Shown: positions 17,967 to 25,483 of the stretch, piece after piece
Layout: the number at the start of each line of letters is the position of its first letter
Position numbering within the stretch: position 1 is the first letter of the stretch
The notes under the pieces: generated by a model
Told to the model about the DNA's origin: nothing
What the model saw: only the letters and a program-made list of their open reading frames with translations
Database searches by the model: none
Made by a program: the position numbers and the translations under genes
From: Clostridiales bacterium
Lineage (GTDB): Bacteria > Bacillota > Clostridia > Lachnospirales > Lachnospiraceae
Reading direction: 5' to 3'
Assembly: GCA_012523925.1 (NCBI GenBank)
Contig: JAAYSQ010000220.1
Coordinates: 1-39,844 of the forward strand
DNA length: 39,844 nucleotides

Positions 17967-17986
17967 GTTGTTGAATAGTCAACAAC
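17967..17986 (+). repeat. 5'-end mRNA hairpin of the cold-shock transcript
   Basis: GTTGTTGA (17967-17974) pairs perfectly with TCAACAAC (17979-17986) around a four-base loop. It begins at the predicted transcription start, the position of 5' stabilising hairpins. It is not followed by a T tract and so is unlikely to terminate. Confidence 0.7.
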
Positions 17987-18015
17987 CAATTTATTATTTT
18001 TTGGAGGAATTATAC

Positions 18016-18216
18016 ATGAACAAAGGTACAGTTAAGTGGTTTAACAACCAAAAAGGATTTGGATTTATCTCTGATGAATCAGGCAACGATGTATTCGTAC
18101 ACTACACAGGTCTTAACATGGAAGGTTTCAAATCTTTAGAAGAAGGCCAAGAAGTTGAGTTTGAAGTAGTTCAGGGAGCTAAAGGTCCTCAGGCAACTAA
18201 CGTAACAAGACTATAA
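18016..18216 (+). CDS. Cold-shock domain protein (CspA family)
   Basis: A 66-residue single cold-shock domain that binds single-stranded RNA/DNA and acts as an RNA chaperone. The RNA-binding motifs are RNP1 KGFGFI (13-18) and RNP2 VFVHY (26-30). It begins [10 protein letters not shown] and ends with the usual [11 protein letters not shown] frame open from 17932 exists, but its first part runs through the promoter; GGAGG eight bases before ATG 18016 fixes the start. Regulation probably involves the strong promoter, the upstream palindrome and the 5' hairpin, though the leader is shorter than that of E. coli cspA. Confidence 0.96.
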   Translation: MNKGTVKWFNNQKGFGFISDESGNDVFVHYTGLNMEGFKSLEEGQEVEFEVVQGAKGPQATNVTRL

Positions 18217-18318
18217 TCAATATTTGGGTTTACAGTGTACCTTTTTCTGTTATATAGATATGCTTTGTGTAATAAATATATAAAGAAATAAGCTATATTG
18301 TTACGAAATTGATTAAAG

Positions 18319-18365
18319 AGAGCTGTTGTACTATCGGTTGAATAACCATTGTCGCAGCTCTTTTT
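18319..18365 (+). terminator. Terminator of the cold-shock gene
   Basis: AGAGCTG (18319-18325) pairs with CAGCTCT (18355-18361), with an inner GGTT-GAAT-AACC stem, then a five-T tract at 18361-18365. Confidence 0.82.
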
Positions 18366-18405
18366 CTAATTCAATAAGCTTCCCGATGGTTAGCTTGTAC
18401 AGACA

Positions 18406-18436
18406 AAAGCCACCTTATCATTGATAATGTGGCTTT
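18406..18436 (-). terminator. Terminator of the DUF4430/ECF-S operon
   Basis: AAAGCCAC (18406-18413) pairs with GTGGCTTT (18429-18436), with an inner TTATC-ATT-GATAA stem. It lies just after the stop codon of the minus-strand ECF S-component gene and ends in a short T tract on that strand. Confidence 0.78.
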
Positions 18437-18442
18437 AAATAA

Positions 18443-18934
18443 TTATTCTATATATAAAATATTAAGTAACTTATAAATAGGTCGTAATAAAATCAATGCA
18501 ACAAGAAAATTACTAATTGCATGGATAATATCAAAGGGAATACCACTAACCCAATAAGCAAGACCGGTGGGGATACCGCCGGTAAGAAAATAGGGAATGG
18601 AGCATAGCGCTCCGAAGCTTAGACCATAGACTCCGGAGACAATTGCCCAGAAAAGTGGGGAGCTTTTTCTTCGAAAGAGTATCGTTACAATAAATAGAAT
18701 GGTCCATACATATAGGTAATTAATCCACCATAAATGGAATCCATAGATAAAACCTTCCAAGAGGACAAAGATATAGATAATATAAAGTGTTTTATAGCCA
18801 AATACCAAGGTAAATACAATGATAAGTAACGATATAAGTTCTACATTGGGCAGAGGTAGTACAGCCATTGCAACTTGTATCGCAACCATAATTGCACTCA
18901 TCATTCCGATTATTACCACATCTTTTATCTTCAT
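18443..18934 (-). CDS. ECF transporter S-component, probably corrinoid-related
   Basis: A very hydrophobic 163-residue membrane protein with about five to six helices and little soluble sequence. The first helix region is KIKDVVIIGMMSAIMVAIQV, typical of ECF-type vitamin transporter substrate-capture subunits. The ending IIHAISNFLVALILLRPIYK also fits the family. It is the second gene of a minus-strand unit headed by a cobalamin riboswitch and a DUF4430 protein. The captured substrate is therefore probably vitamin B12 or a corrinoid precursor; this is inference from regulation. The energising ECF ATPases and T-component are not in the window and are presumably shared. Stop is followed at once by a terminator hairpin. 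A TTAGGA site precedes the ATG. Confidence 0.8.
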   Translation of the reverse strand: MKIKDVVIIGMMSAIMVAIQVAMAVLPLPNVELISLLIIVFTLVFGYKTLYIIYIFVLLEGFIYGFHLWWINYLYVWTILFIVTILFRRKSSPLFWAIVSGVYGLSFGALCSIPYFLTGGIPTGLAYWVSGIPFDIIHAISNFLVALILLRPIYKLLNILYIE

Positions 18935-19015
18935 CCTTAATTCCTAACTTTTATTACGAAATAAAAATCAATATAAATATAAAATTAATACAATAATAAT
19001 ATTATTCTAGTACAT

Positions 19016-19420
19016 TTAGAAACCAATCATTAATGTTAATTCGAATTTATCTCCATCCTGAATCGGAGTCTCGTCAACGCCAGTAAAGACATCTTCACCG
19101 TCCTTGGTGATACACCACCATTCCTCTTTGGCACCGTCCGCCTCACGGCCATTAACACCTGTGATAAAGAAGCCGTACTCGCTATCAGAACCTTCTATTA
19201 ATTGCTCCTCATCCAATGCCTGGCGAAGGTAATCGGCATCCGTAAATAGGGTGTATTCTTTGGTTTCCTCCTCCGGAATTATTATTTCTATAGTTACTTC
19301 CTTGGAACCCTTTACAGCTTTCGGTTTGAATTGATTATAAACCAATCCCAATACAATAATTAGTGCTGCAAATATAACAACAGCTAGGATTGATTTGGTA
19401 TAATTCTTTTTATTATTCAT
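19016..19420 (-). CDS. Membrane-anchored DUF4430 protein
   Basis: A 134-residue protein with one N-terminal membrane anchor (about 10-27, SILAVVIFAALIIVLGLVYN) and an extracytoplasmic domain. That domain has the DUF4430 pattern: a YTLFTDADYLRQALDEE segment, then EYGFFITGVNGREAD, EEWWCITKDGE and a final DGDKFELTLMIGF strand. DUF4430 is related to the C-terminal cobalamin-facing domain of animal transcobalamin/intrinsic factor, and stand-alone copies occur beside corrinoid uptake genes. There is no lipobox cysteine, so it is held by its helix. AAAGGAG precedes the ATG. It is the first gene behind the cobalamin riboswitch; a role as surface corrinoid-binding helper of the ECF transporter is inferred. 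Confidence 0.82.
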   Translation of the reverse strand: MNNKKNYTKSILAVVIFAALIIVLGLVYNQFKPKAVKGSKEVTIEIIIPEEETKEYTLFTDADYLRQALDEEQLIEGSDSEYGFFITGVNGREADGAKEEWWCITKDGEDVFTGVDETPIQDGDKFELTLMIGF

Positions 19421-19472
19421 TTTTTCTCCTTTCCTTAAAATAACTTAGTTAATAGCAAAACATAATACTAAC

Positions 19473-19503
19473 AAAAAAACCTTTCTCCACAATAGGAAAA
19501 AGG
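19473..19503 (-). terminator. Riboswitch expression-platform terminator
   Basis: On the minus strand, CCTTTTTCC (19503-19495) pairs with GGAGAAAGG (19488-19480), one wobble, and is followed by seven T's (19479-19473), 52 bases before the DUF4430 start codon. An AAAGGT at 19545-19540 could pair with ACCTTT (19504-19499) as the antiterminator. A palindrome ATCTGTGCACAGAT lies between, at 19516-19529. Confidence 0.82.
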
Positions 19504-19580
19504 TCAATAAAATACATCTGTGCACAGATTATTAATTATACCTTTGTCCAAACCTCGTGGATCCATGGTATAGATTTTAA

Positions 19581-19768
19581 GCAGGTATTCTGACTTATGG
19601 ATCATTGCTTCCTTCATAACCTTCCCAGAATAACATTGATTACGATTTCTCGTAAATTAGTTTCCAGTGATTTTTCCAAGGATTTACCTTGTTGAAGGGC
19701 GCTCCCCAATTACAGCGGCGAGACCGTACAGGATTCTAACCTGTTTCCCTATTATGTCGGATACTTGC
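19581..19768 (-). promoter_or_regulatory. Cobalamin riboswitch aptamer
   Basis: Read on the minus strand, the conserved blocks occur in order. These are AATAGGGAAACAGG, then GAATCCTGTACGGTCTCGCC and GCTGTAATTGGGGAGC, then CACTGGAAA and CTGGGAAGG, and finally AAGTCAGAATACCTGC. The ends GCAAGTATCC (19768-19759) and GAATACCTGC (19590-19581) can form P1 with two mismatches. It sits between a good promoter and a terminator upstream of the DUF4430 gene. Binding of adenosylcobalamin or a related corrinoid should switch the operon off. Confidence 0.94.
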
Positions 19769-19835
19769 GGATATGTATAAATATCAACTTTTAGTACCTG
19801 ACCACTTAAAATCCACTATATTTTGTTTGGTTTAT

Positions 19836-19864
19836 AGTATATCACTGACCTTTTCGTGAGTCAA
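19836..19864 (-). promoter_or_regulatory. Promoter of the cobalamin-riboswitch operon
   Basis: Minus strand: TTGACT (19864-19859), a 17-base spacer and TATACT (19841-19836). The predicted start near 19829 lies about 60 bases before the aptamer. Confidence 0.78.
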
Positions 19865-19960
19865 TCCTAAAATAATTTTACGGTCTTGAAAAGGTTTTAG
19901 CTCTATTGAAAAAGTATATTATAGTCAAAGTAAATAGAAGATAATTTGACCTCAATAATA

Positions 19961-19989
19961 TTTATTATTCTGCTAAAATATGCTATAAT
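19961..19989 (+). promoter_or_regulatory. Candidate promoter of galM
   Basis: An extended -10, TGCTATAAT with the hexamer at 19984-19989, has a weak TTTATT -35 at 19961-19966 with a 17-base spacer. It leaves a leader of about 40 bases. Confidence 0.5.
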
Positions 19990-20035
19990 CGATTCATTAG
20001 AAATACAAGAATACATGCATAATAAGGAGTTAATA

Positions 20036-21094
20036 ATGAAAATCAATCAAACTTTATTTGGAAAAACAAAAAATGGAGAGGAGGCATACCTATATACTTT
20101 AACAAATCAGAACGGCATGGAGGTTTCCTTTACCAACTATGGCGCTTGCATAGTAAGTATAATCGTTCCGGATGCGAAAGGTGAAAAGGCAGATGTTGCT
20201 TTAGGTTTTAAGAACATAGAAGGTTATGAGGAAAATGAACCAGGATTTGGAGCATTTATCGGAAGATATGCTAATCGCATTAGTGATGGTAAAATTGAGA
20301 TAAATGGCAAAGTTTATGAACTAGAAAAGAACGATGGTGAAAACACTCTTCATGGAGGAGTTAAAGGATATAATAATTTCTTATATGAAACAGAAGTATT
20401 CAGGGATGAGGATATGATTAGCATAGAGTTCTCAAGATTGAGCCCTCATATGGAACAAGGCTTCCCAGGAAACCTTGATATTACGGTAACTTATAGTTTG
20501 ACACAAACGAATGAGTTAATGATTGAATACCATGCGGTATCAGACAAGGATACAGTAATTAATCTAACAAATCACTGCTATTTTAATCTTGCAGGACATA
20601 ATTCTGGTACAATATTAGATCACAATCTGATGATTAAGGCTAATAAATTTACACCAACTAGAGAGGATTTAATTCCTACGGGTGAGATTTGGGATGTTGA
20701 AGGAACGCCAATGGATTTTAGAACCCTAAAACGAATTGGTCAAGATATTAATGCAGATTATGAACCACTTCGCATTGCAGATGGTTACGATCATAATTAT
20801 GTCCTTGATATCAATGGAACGGATGTAGAAAAGGTTGCAGAACTGGTTGAAGAGAATAGCCAAAGGGTTATGGAGGTATTTACAGACCTACCAGGCATGC
20901 AGTTATATACAGCTAATATGTTAACCCCGGTGAAGAATAGTAAAGATGATGCTATTTATAAGAAACAAGATGCAATATGTTTTGAGACACAGTTTTTCCC
21001 GAATTCCTGCAATACCAGTAACTTCTCTTCTAGTTTGTTAAAAGCGGGGCAACCATTTGAATCAGTGACAATTTATAAGTTTTCTACCAAATAA
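20036..21094 (+). CDS. galM: Aldose 1-epimerase (galactose mutarotase)
   Basis: Interconverts alpha and beta anomers of galactose, glucose and related sugars in the cytoplasm. The 352-residue protein has the GalM family landmarks: FTNYGACIVSI near the N-terminus, FIGRYANRI, His106 in LHGG, the catalytic acid His180 in LTNHCYFNLAG and the catalytic base Glu317 in ICFETQFFPNSCN. A longer frame opens at 19946, but it runs through the -10 element; AAGGAG six bases before ATG 20036 and homology (MKINQTLFG) fix the start. It stands alone, not beside Leloir genes, and converges on upp. Confidence 0.94.
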   Translation: MKINQTLFGKTKNGEEAYLYTLTNQNGMEVSFTNYGACIVSIIVPDAKGEKADVALGFKNIEGYEENEPGFGAFIGRYANRISDGKIEINGKVYELEKNDGENTLHGGVKGYNNFLYETEVFRDEDMISIEFSRLSPHMEQGFPGNLDITVTYSLTQTNELMIEYHAVSDKDTVINLTNHCYFNLAGHNSGTILDHNLMIKANKFTPTREDLIPTGEIWDVEGTPMDFRTLKRIGQDINADYEPLRIADGYDHNYVLDINGTDVEKVAELVEENSQRVMEVFTDLPGMQLYTANMLTPVKNSKDDAIYKKQDAICFETQFFPNSCNTSNFSSSLLKAGQPFESVTIYKFSTK

Positions 21095-21187
21095 TAAGCT
21101 TGCAAGCTAGGGTATGGCTGATAATATCAATCCTTATTACCTAATCGTCTTGATATATTGTCCATGCCTTATACATATCATAATAAA

Positions 21188-21229
21188 AAGAGCTGCGTAT
21201 TCGAATATAAACTCGAATGCACAGCTCTT
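21188..21229. terminator. Bidirectional terminator between galM and upp
   Basis: A 17-bp stem (21188-21204 with 21213-21229) contains one mismatch and one wobble; the arms begin AAGAGCTG. The T tract is better on the minus strand (CTCTTTTTATTA), so it serves mainly upp. Confidence 0.82.
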
Positions 21230-21266
21230 GTCATTTCACCTTTGATGAATTAATTGGAGTTGCATA

Positions 21267-21896
21267 TTATTTTGTACCGTAGATTCGATCTCCTGCATCT
21301 CCAAGGCCAGGGAGGATGTATCCGTTTTCTGTTAATCTTTCATCCATATTACCAATAAATATATCAACATCAGGGTGCGCTTTTTGTAAACGCTCTACAC
21401 CTTCTGGAGCAGCAATTAAACATAGGAAATGGATTTTCTTTATGCCTCTTTTCTTTAAGATAGTGATGGCAGCTTCTGCAGATCCACCAGTAGCCAGCAT
21501 AGGATCAACAACATATATCTCACGGTTCGCAGCGTCCTGAGGTAGTTTACAGAAATATTCTACGGGCTCTAACGTTTCCTCATTTCTATACAAACCAACA
21601 TGTCCCACTTTTGCATTAGGAATTAGATTTAGCATACCGTCAGCCATATGAAGTCCTGCTCTTAGAATAGGAACGATACAGAGTTTTTTACCTTCAATCT
21701 CACGAACCTTTGTTGTGCAAAGAGGTGTCTCAACTTCTATGTCGGTTAAAGGAAGATTGCGTGTTGCCTCATAACATATCAACATAGCGACCTCGGATAC
21801 TAAATCACGAAATTCTTTAGTCGATGTAGTTTTACGCCTCATAATTCCTATCTTATGCTGTATTAATGGATGGTCCATGATAGTTACATTTGCCAT
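21267..21896 (-). CDS. upp: Uracil phosphoribosyltransferase
   Basis: Salvages uracil to UMP using PRPP. The 209-residue length is standard. The PRPP-binding loop reads [12 protein letters not shown] (about 129-140). The N-terminal [22 protein letters not shown], the [13 protein letters not shown] block and a C-terminal ending [13 protein letters not shown] are characteristic; GDAGDR is the uracil-binding region. AGGAGG lies seven bases before the ATG on the minus strand. It appears monocistronic, with a terminator shared with galM. Confidence 0.97.
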   Translation of the reverse strand: MANVTIMDHPLIQHKIGIMRRKTTSTKEFRDLVSEVAMLICYEATRNLPLTDIEVETPLCTTKVREIEGKKLCIVPILRAGLHMADGMLNLIPNAKVGHVGLYRNEETLEPVEYFCKLPQDAANREIYVVDPMLATGGSAEAAITILKKRGIKKIHFLCLIAAPEGVERLQKAHPDVDIFIGNMDERLTENGYILPGLGDAGDRIYGTK

Positions 21897-22102
21897 TATT
21901 TTACCTCCTGAATTTAAAAGTCGAATTTCCTAAACTCCATTATAACAAAATATAGTGTCATATTAAAGGACTATTTTAATTATTTTTGGCTTTATTTATG
22001 TAATAAATTCAGATAAGGTTCCATTATAAATTCCCCTATTACAATAAGTGAGGATTAAATCCTAGTTTTGGTGGATTATTGTTGAAAAAGGAAGAATAAT
22101 GT

Positions 22103-22849
22103 GTGAAAATATTATTAGTATGCCTCAGCGAAAGGATGGAACATAAAGGAGTTATGGACATAAAAAAAAGCAATGAATATCGACTAGATAGATCAACTAA
22201 CAATAATCGTGCGACAAATAACAAATATTATGGTAAAGATAAAAATAAATGTGCTATATTATTCAAAAATGCGATAAATGAAATTGAAAATACTCTTGCA
22301 TGGATGAATAGAAATAATATTAAAATAAAAAAAGAAAGATTTTTTATAGAGATAAAGAAGCTTAGAAAGTTGTTTTTGGATTTGGGTGAGCAGAAATTAT
22401 TAAAGCAATCTTACTTTATAGAAGCGCTTCTAAAGCAGGAAGATATGTTATGTATTGAAAGCAATCTTACGGAATATATCAATAATATTAAAAACTGTAA
22501 AAAAGAATTGCAGTTTGCATTGAATAATTTTAAAAAGGAAGATAATTGCTGTAATTGCTCATTTATCCTAACGGAAGAAGAATATGAACAACGCTTACGT
22601 AACACCATATATTATATTAGGATAGCAGATTATGATTCAATTATTAATGAATTGGTAATGATGATTAATTTTGGAGATCCAGCATTTAAAGAGGAATTAC
22701 AAAAGGCGCTGGATGACGTTCTAGAATTCGAGTATGATAAAGTATTAAAAAGAATTATTAATGTAAAAGCGATTATGCGTATTAATGCAATTAAGGAAAA
22801 TAGAATTAAAGAGCCTAATAAGGATGATTTAATAGATTGGTTTTTTTAA
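22103..22849 (+). CDS. Orphan protein with a degenerate HPt-like domain
   Basis: I do not recognise a named family; 248 residues, extremely rich in Lys, Asn and Ile. Residues about 52-140 follow the helical pattern of histidine phosphotransfer (HPt) domains in clostridial hybrid kinases. The segment FFIEIKKLRKLFLDLGEQKL lines up with the usual Y-T-I-E-V-H-A-L-K-S region, but Lys85 stands where the phosphorylated His should be. The C-terminal part (158-222, ADYDSIINELVMMINFGDP then FEYDKVLKRI) matches the two-helix tail that often follows such HPt domains. The best start is the GTG at 22103 (AAGGAAG about eight bases before); ATGs at 22136 and 22154 have badly spaced sites. It could be a remnant of a larger hybrid protein or a phosphorylation-independent adaptor. 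Confidence 0.6.
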   Translation: MKILLVCLSERMEHKGVMDIKKSNEYRLDRSTNNNRATNNKYYGKDKNKCAILFKNAINEIENTLAWMNRNNIKIKKERFFIEIKKLRKLFLDLGEQKLLKQSYFIEALLKQEDMLCIESNLTEYINNIKNCKKELQFALNNFKKEDNCCNCSFILTEEEYEQRLRNTIYYIRIADYDSIINELVMMINFGDPAFKEELQKALDDVLEFEYDKVLKRIINVKAIMRINAIKENRIKEPNKDDLIDWFF

Positions 22850-22917
22850 AAATTTTAAAAATGGAAAAAGTTTTGAAATTATGATTAAAATGAAAAAATA
22901 TACAGAAAAAAGAGGAG

Positions 22918-22953
22918 AAGCCCGGTAGAGGGGGGAGGGTAGCTGCCGGGCTT
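22918..22953 (+). terminator. Hairpin terminator with a G-rich loop
   Basis: An 11-bp stem AAGCCCGGTAG (22918-22928) with CTGCCGGGCTT (22943-22953), one wobble, then ATTTTAT. The 14-base loop is almost purely purine, with a run of six G's and another of three. It ends the HPt-like gene transcript. Confidence 0.75.
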
Positions 22954-23229
22954 ATTTTATGAAAAAAATTATCTTGTAAGCAATATTCATTGATTAATTT
23001 CTTAATCTGATTAAATTATATCCGACATTTATGATGATTATATGGATTAATTATGAACAATTTGTTAATAAAATTGCAAAATCAAAAAAAATCGAATAAA
23101 ATCGAATTAAGTATTATACAAATCATTATGATATGCATAGATTTATAAGGAAAGAGTGTCAACAATTGCAGAGTGTTATTTTCTGTTCTCAGAGAATAAT
23201 AGTATTATAAATGATGTTGAATCGCGATA
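22954..23229. other. Gene-free AT-rich spacer
   Basis: I see no gene, riboswitch or repeat array here. The DNA is strongly AT-rich, with A-runs near 23084-23100. The only interpretable element in the wider gap is the promoter at 23230-23258. Confidence 0.5.
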
Positions 23230-23258
23230 TAGACAAATTACAAATAATATGTTATAAA
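23230..23258 (+). promoter_or_regulatory. Candidate promoter for the membrane protein gene and perhaps sdaAB-sdaAA
   Basis: TAGACA (23230-23235), a 17-base spacer and TATAAA (23253-23258), about 50 bases before the start codon at 23308. Confidence 0.5.
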
Positions 23259-23307
23259 AAGCAAATGGATAGCAAGGGATGGATTATGTTCGAGGAGTGA
23301 TGGTTTT

Positions 23308-23778
23308 ATGGCAAATGTATTTAAAAAATTAATTAGTAAAGAGTTGGGTGAGGTTAATTATCGCCGTTATTCTTCCTATATAAAACGAAACATGGAAAAT
23401 AAAAAGGGAGACAGCCAGATCATTTTCAATGATATGTATGAGAAATTAGCTGTTCGTGATATAAAATCCATAGCAAAGATGCATGAAAGATTAAATGATA
23501 CGATGATATTGGCATTTCGTATAAGCAAAAATTATTTCTTTGCTTTTTTATTTTATCTGGCAGCCTCAGTTTTTCTAATTGCAAAAGAAGTTCAGCCTGA
23601 GCTAACGATTATAGCACTTGTAATTATGAGTGCGTGTTTCATTTATAAAACATATGAATTTATCGTAAATAAATTCTGCTACATCGATGCGCAAATAGTG
23701 CTTGTTTATAAAACAGTCTTGGATCGAATTATTTTAAATGAGCATCGACGAGCCCAAGAAAAGATGAAAAAACGTTAA
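23308..23778 (+). CDS. Unrecognised two-helix membrane protein
   Basis: No family recognised. The 156-residue protein has a basic, soluble N-terminal half (RRYSSYIKRNMENKKGD). Two membrane helices follow, at about 75-94 (FFAFLFYLAASVFLIAKEV) and 98-118 (LTIIALVIMSACFIYKTYEF), and the tail is highly charged, ending EKMKKR. Both ends are predicted cytoplasmic. GAGGAG lies about ten bases before the ATG. The serine dehydratase beta gene begins only 38 bases after its stop with no terminator between, so co-transcription is possible. No function can be assigned. Confidence 0.7.
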   Translation: MANVFKKLISKELGEVNYRRYSSYIKRNMENKKGDSQIIFNDMYEKLAVRDIKSIAKMHERLNDTMILAFRISKNYFFAFLFYLAASVFLIAKEVQPELTIIALVIMSACFIYKTYEFIVNKFCYIDAQIVLVYKTVLDRIILNEHRRAQEKMKKR

Positions 23779-23816
23779 TATACCTTATATTGAAAGATTG
23801 AAAGGAAAATGCTTGC

Positions 23817-24479
23817 ATGAATGTATTTGATGTTATGGGTCCTGTTATGGTAGGACCCTCTAGCTCTCACACAGCAGGAGCTGTAAAGATTGGCTTGACA
23901 GCAAGGAAATTATTACAAGAGGAAGTTCAAGTCGCTGAAGTTCTTCTCCATGGGTCCTTTCTAGCAACAGGTAAAGGACATGGGACAGATATAGCAATAA
24001 TTGCAGGACTCCTTGGCATGAAGCCGGATGATGAAAGAATTCCTAATAGCTTTCGAATCGCTGAAGAGAGTGGAATGGAATTTTCCTTTGGTGGAACGGA
24101 ATTAAGGCATGCCCATCCCAATTCTGTCTTATTAAAGCTTGAGGGTAAAAGCGGCAAAAAACTAGATATCATTGGTTCTTCCCAGGGTGGTGGAGCCATT
24201 AAGATTGATAAAATAGATGGATTAGATGCGAATTTTTGCGCCTGCTACCCGACACTCATTGTTCATAATGTAGACAAGCCAGGTCATGTAGCACTTGTTA
24301 CGACCATGCTTGGTGAGTATTCATTAAATATAGCAACCTTACAGCTCTACCGAGATAAACGAGGAGGACGAGCAGTAATGGTAATTGAATGTGACCAAGA
24401 GGTGCCAGATGAAATGATAGAAAATCTAAGGCAACTAGAAGGCATTTTAAAGGTGACATACCTTAGTATGGAGGAGTAA
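23817..24479 (+). CDS. sdaAB: L-serine dehydratase, iron-sulfur-dependent, beta subunit
   Basis: With the alpha subunit it deaminates L-serine to pyruvate and ammonia in the cytoplasm. The 220-residue protein starts with the characteristic NVFDVMGPVMVGPSSSHTAG. It ends with an ACT-like domain (about 148-220, HNVDKPGHVALVTTMLGEYS), found in the two-subunit clostridial type and likely binding serine or a regulator. AAAGGAAA lies about nine bases before the ATG. The alpha gene follows one base after the stop, so they form a tight operon. Confidence 0.95.
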   Translation: MNVFDVMGPVMVGPSSSHTAGAVKIGLTARKLLQEEVQVAEVLLHGSFLATGKGHGTDIAIIAGLLGMKPDDERIPNSFRIAEESGMEFSFGGTELRHAHPNSVLLKLEGKSGKKLDIIGSSQGGGAIKIDKIDGLDANFCACYPTLIVHNVDKPGHVALVTTMLGEYSLNIATLQLYRDKRGGRAVMVIECDQEVPDEMIENLRQLEGILKVTYLSMEE

Positions 24480-24480
24480 G

Positions 24481-25353
24481 ATGAGTTTTCGATCACTACA
24501 AGAAATTATAGATAAAAGCGAAGAGACAGGCAGGGCCTTCTGGGAAACAGTCATGGCAGATGATATGAATGAAAGAGCTGTATCTAGCCAAGAATCCTTT
24601 GAAAAAATGAAACAATTATACCTAAAAATGAAAGAAGCAAATGCAGCTTATGAGGAAGATCTACTATCAGCAAGCAAACTTGTCGGAGGAGATGGAGCAA
24701 AAGTTCATCATGCTTTAGAAGAAGGAAAATTACTTAGCGGTTCCTATGTTGGGGAAAGCATATCAAAGGCACTGAAAATGGGTGAGAACAATGCTTGTAT
24801 GAAACGGATTGTTGCAGCACCTACGGCAGGATCCTGTGGTGTACTTCCGGCAGTTCTCTTGACTTATGAAGAACAAAAAGAAGCAGATATTGATAAAATG
24901 GTTGAAGCGATGTTTGTTGCTGCAGGTATTGGCGTTGTTATATCGGTTCGAGCATTTCTTTCTGGCGCTGCAGGAGGATGTCAAGCAGAAATAGGATCGG
25001 CCAGTGCTATGGCAGCAGGTGCTTTAGCATATCTGCAGGGTGGGGACGCTGAAGCGATCGCCCATGCTTGTGCCATGACATTAAAAAATCTACTAGGGTT
25101 GGTATGTGATCCAGTAGCTGGGCTTGTAGAAGTACCTTGTGTTAAGAGAAATGTCGTTGGGTCGGTAAACGCTATTGCCTATGCGGATATGGCAGTTGCA
25201 GGAGTTCGAAGCCAGATTCCTCCGGATGAAGTTATTGATGCAATGAGAGAAATAGGAGAGCAGTTGCCTATAACACTGCGAGAAACGGGAGAAGGTGGAC
25301 TAGCCGCAACTCCAACTGGAGCCGAAATTGCGGAGAGGCTAATACATGAGTAA
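24481..25353 (+). CDS. sdaAA: L-serine dehydratase, iron-sulfur-dependent, alpha subunit
   Basis: Catalytic subunit holding an oxygen-sensitive [4Fe-4S] cluster. The 290-residue protein has AAPTAGSCGVLPAVL, a hallmark of the active site. Cys167, Cys209 and Cys220 have spacings of 42 and 11, the same as the cluster ligands described for the Legionella single-chain enzyme (343, 385, 396). Other family stretches are GAAGGCQAEIGSASAMAAGA and LVCDPVAGLVEVPCVKRN. GGAGGAG precedes the ATG. A strong terminator follows. Confidence 0.96.
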   Translation: MSFRSLQEIIDKSEETGRAFWETVMADDMNERAVSSQESFEKMKQLYLKMKEANAAYEEDLLSASKLVGGDGAKVHHALEEGKLLSGSYVGESISKALKMGENNACMKRIVAAPTAGSCGVLPAVLLTYEEQKEADIDKMVEAMFVAAGIGVVISVRAFLSGAAGGCQAEIGSASAMAAGALAYLQGGDAEAIAHACAMTLKNLLGLVCDPVAGLVEVPCVKRNVVGSVNAIAYADMAVAGVRSQIPPDEVIDAMREIGEQLPITLRETGEGGLAATPTGAEIAERLIHE

Positions 25354-25366
25354 GGTAATAAAAATG

Positions 25367-25416
25367 GCGTGGGATTATTATCCTTTAGAGATAGGATAAT
25401 AATTCGCACGCTTTTT
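25367..25416 (+). terminator. Terminator after sdaAA
   Basis: The two-part stem GCGTG plus ATTATTATCC (25367-25383) pairs with GGATAATAAT plus CACGC (25394-25411), then five T's at 25412-25416. Confidence 0.88.
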
Positions 25417-25483
25417 ATTAAGATATAAATTAATAAAAAATTCTATGAGGATGATATACTCCATCGTATCTTTAATATTTATA

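Noticed and set aside
21097-21108. Perfect 12-bp palindrome AGCTTGCAAGCT just after galM
   Set aside because: It has no loop for a useful hairpin and no T tract, and sits away from any promoter; probably chance. The real terminator is at 21188-21229.
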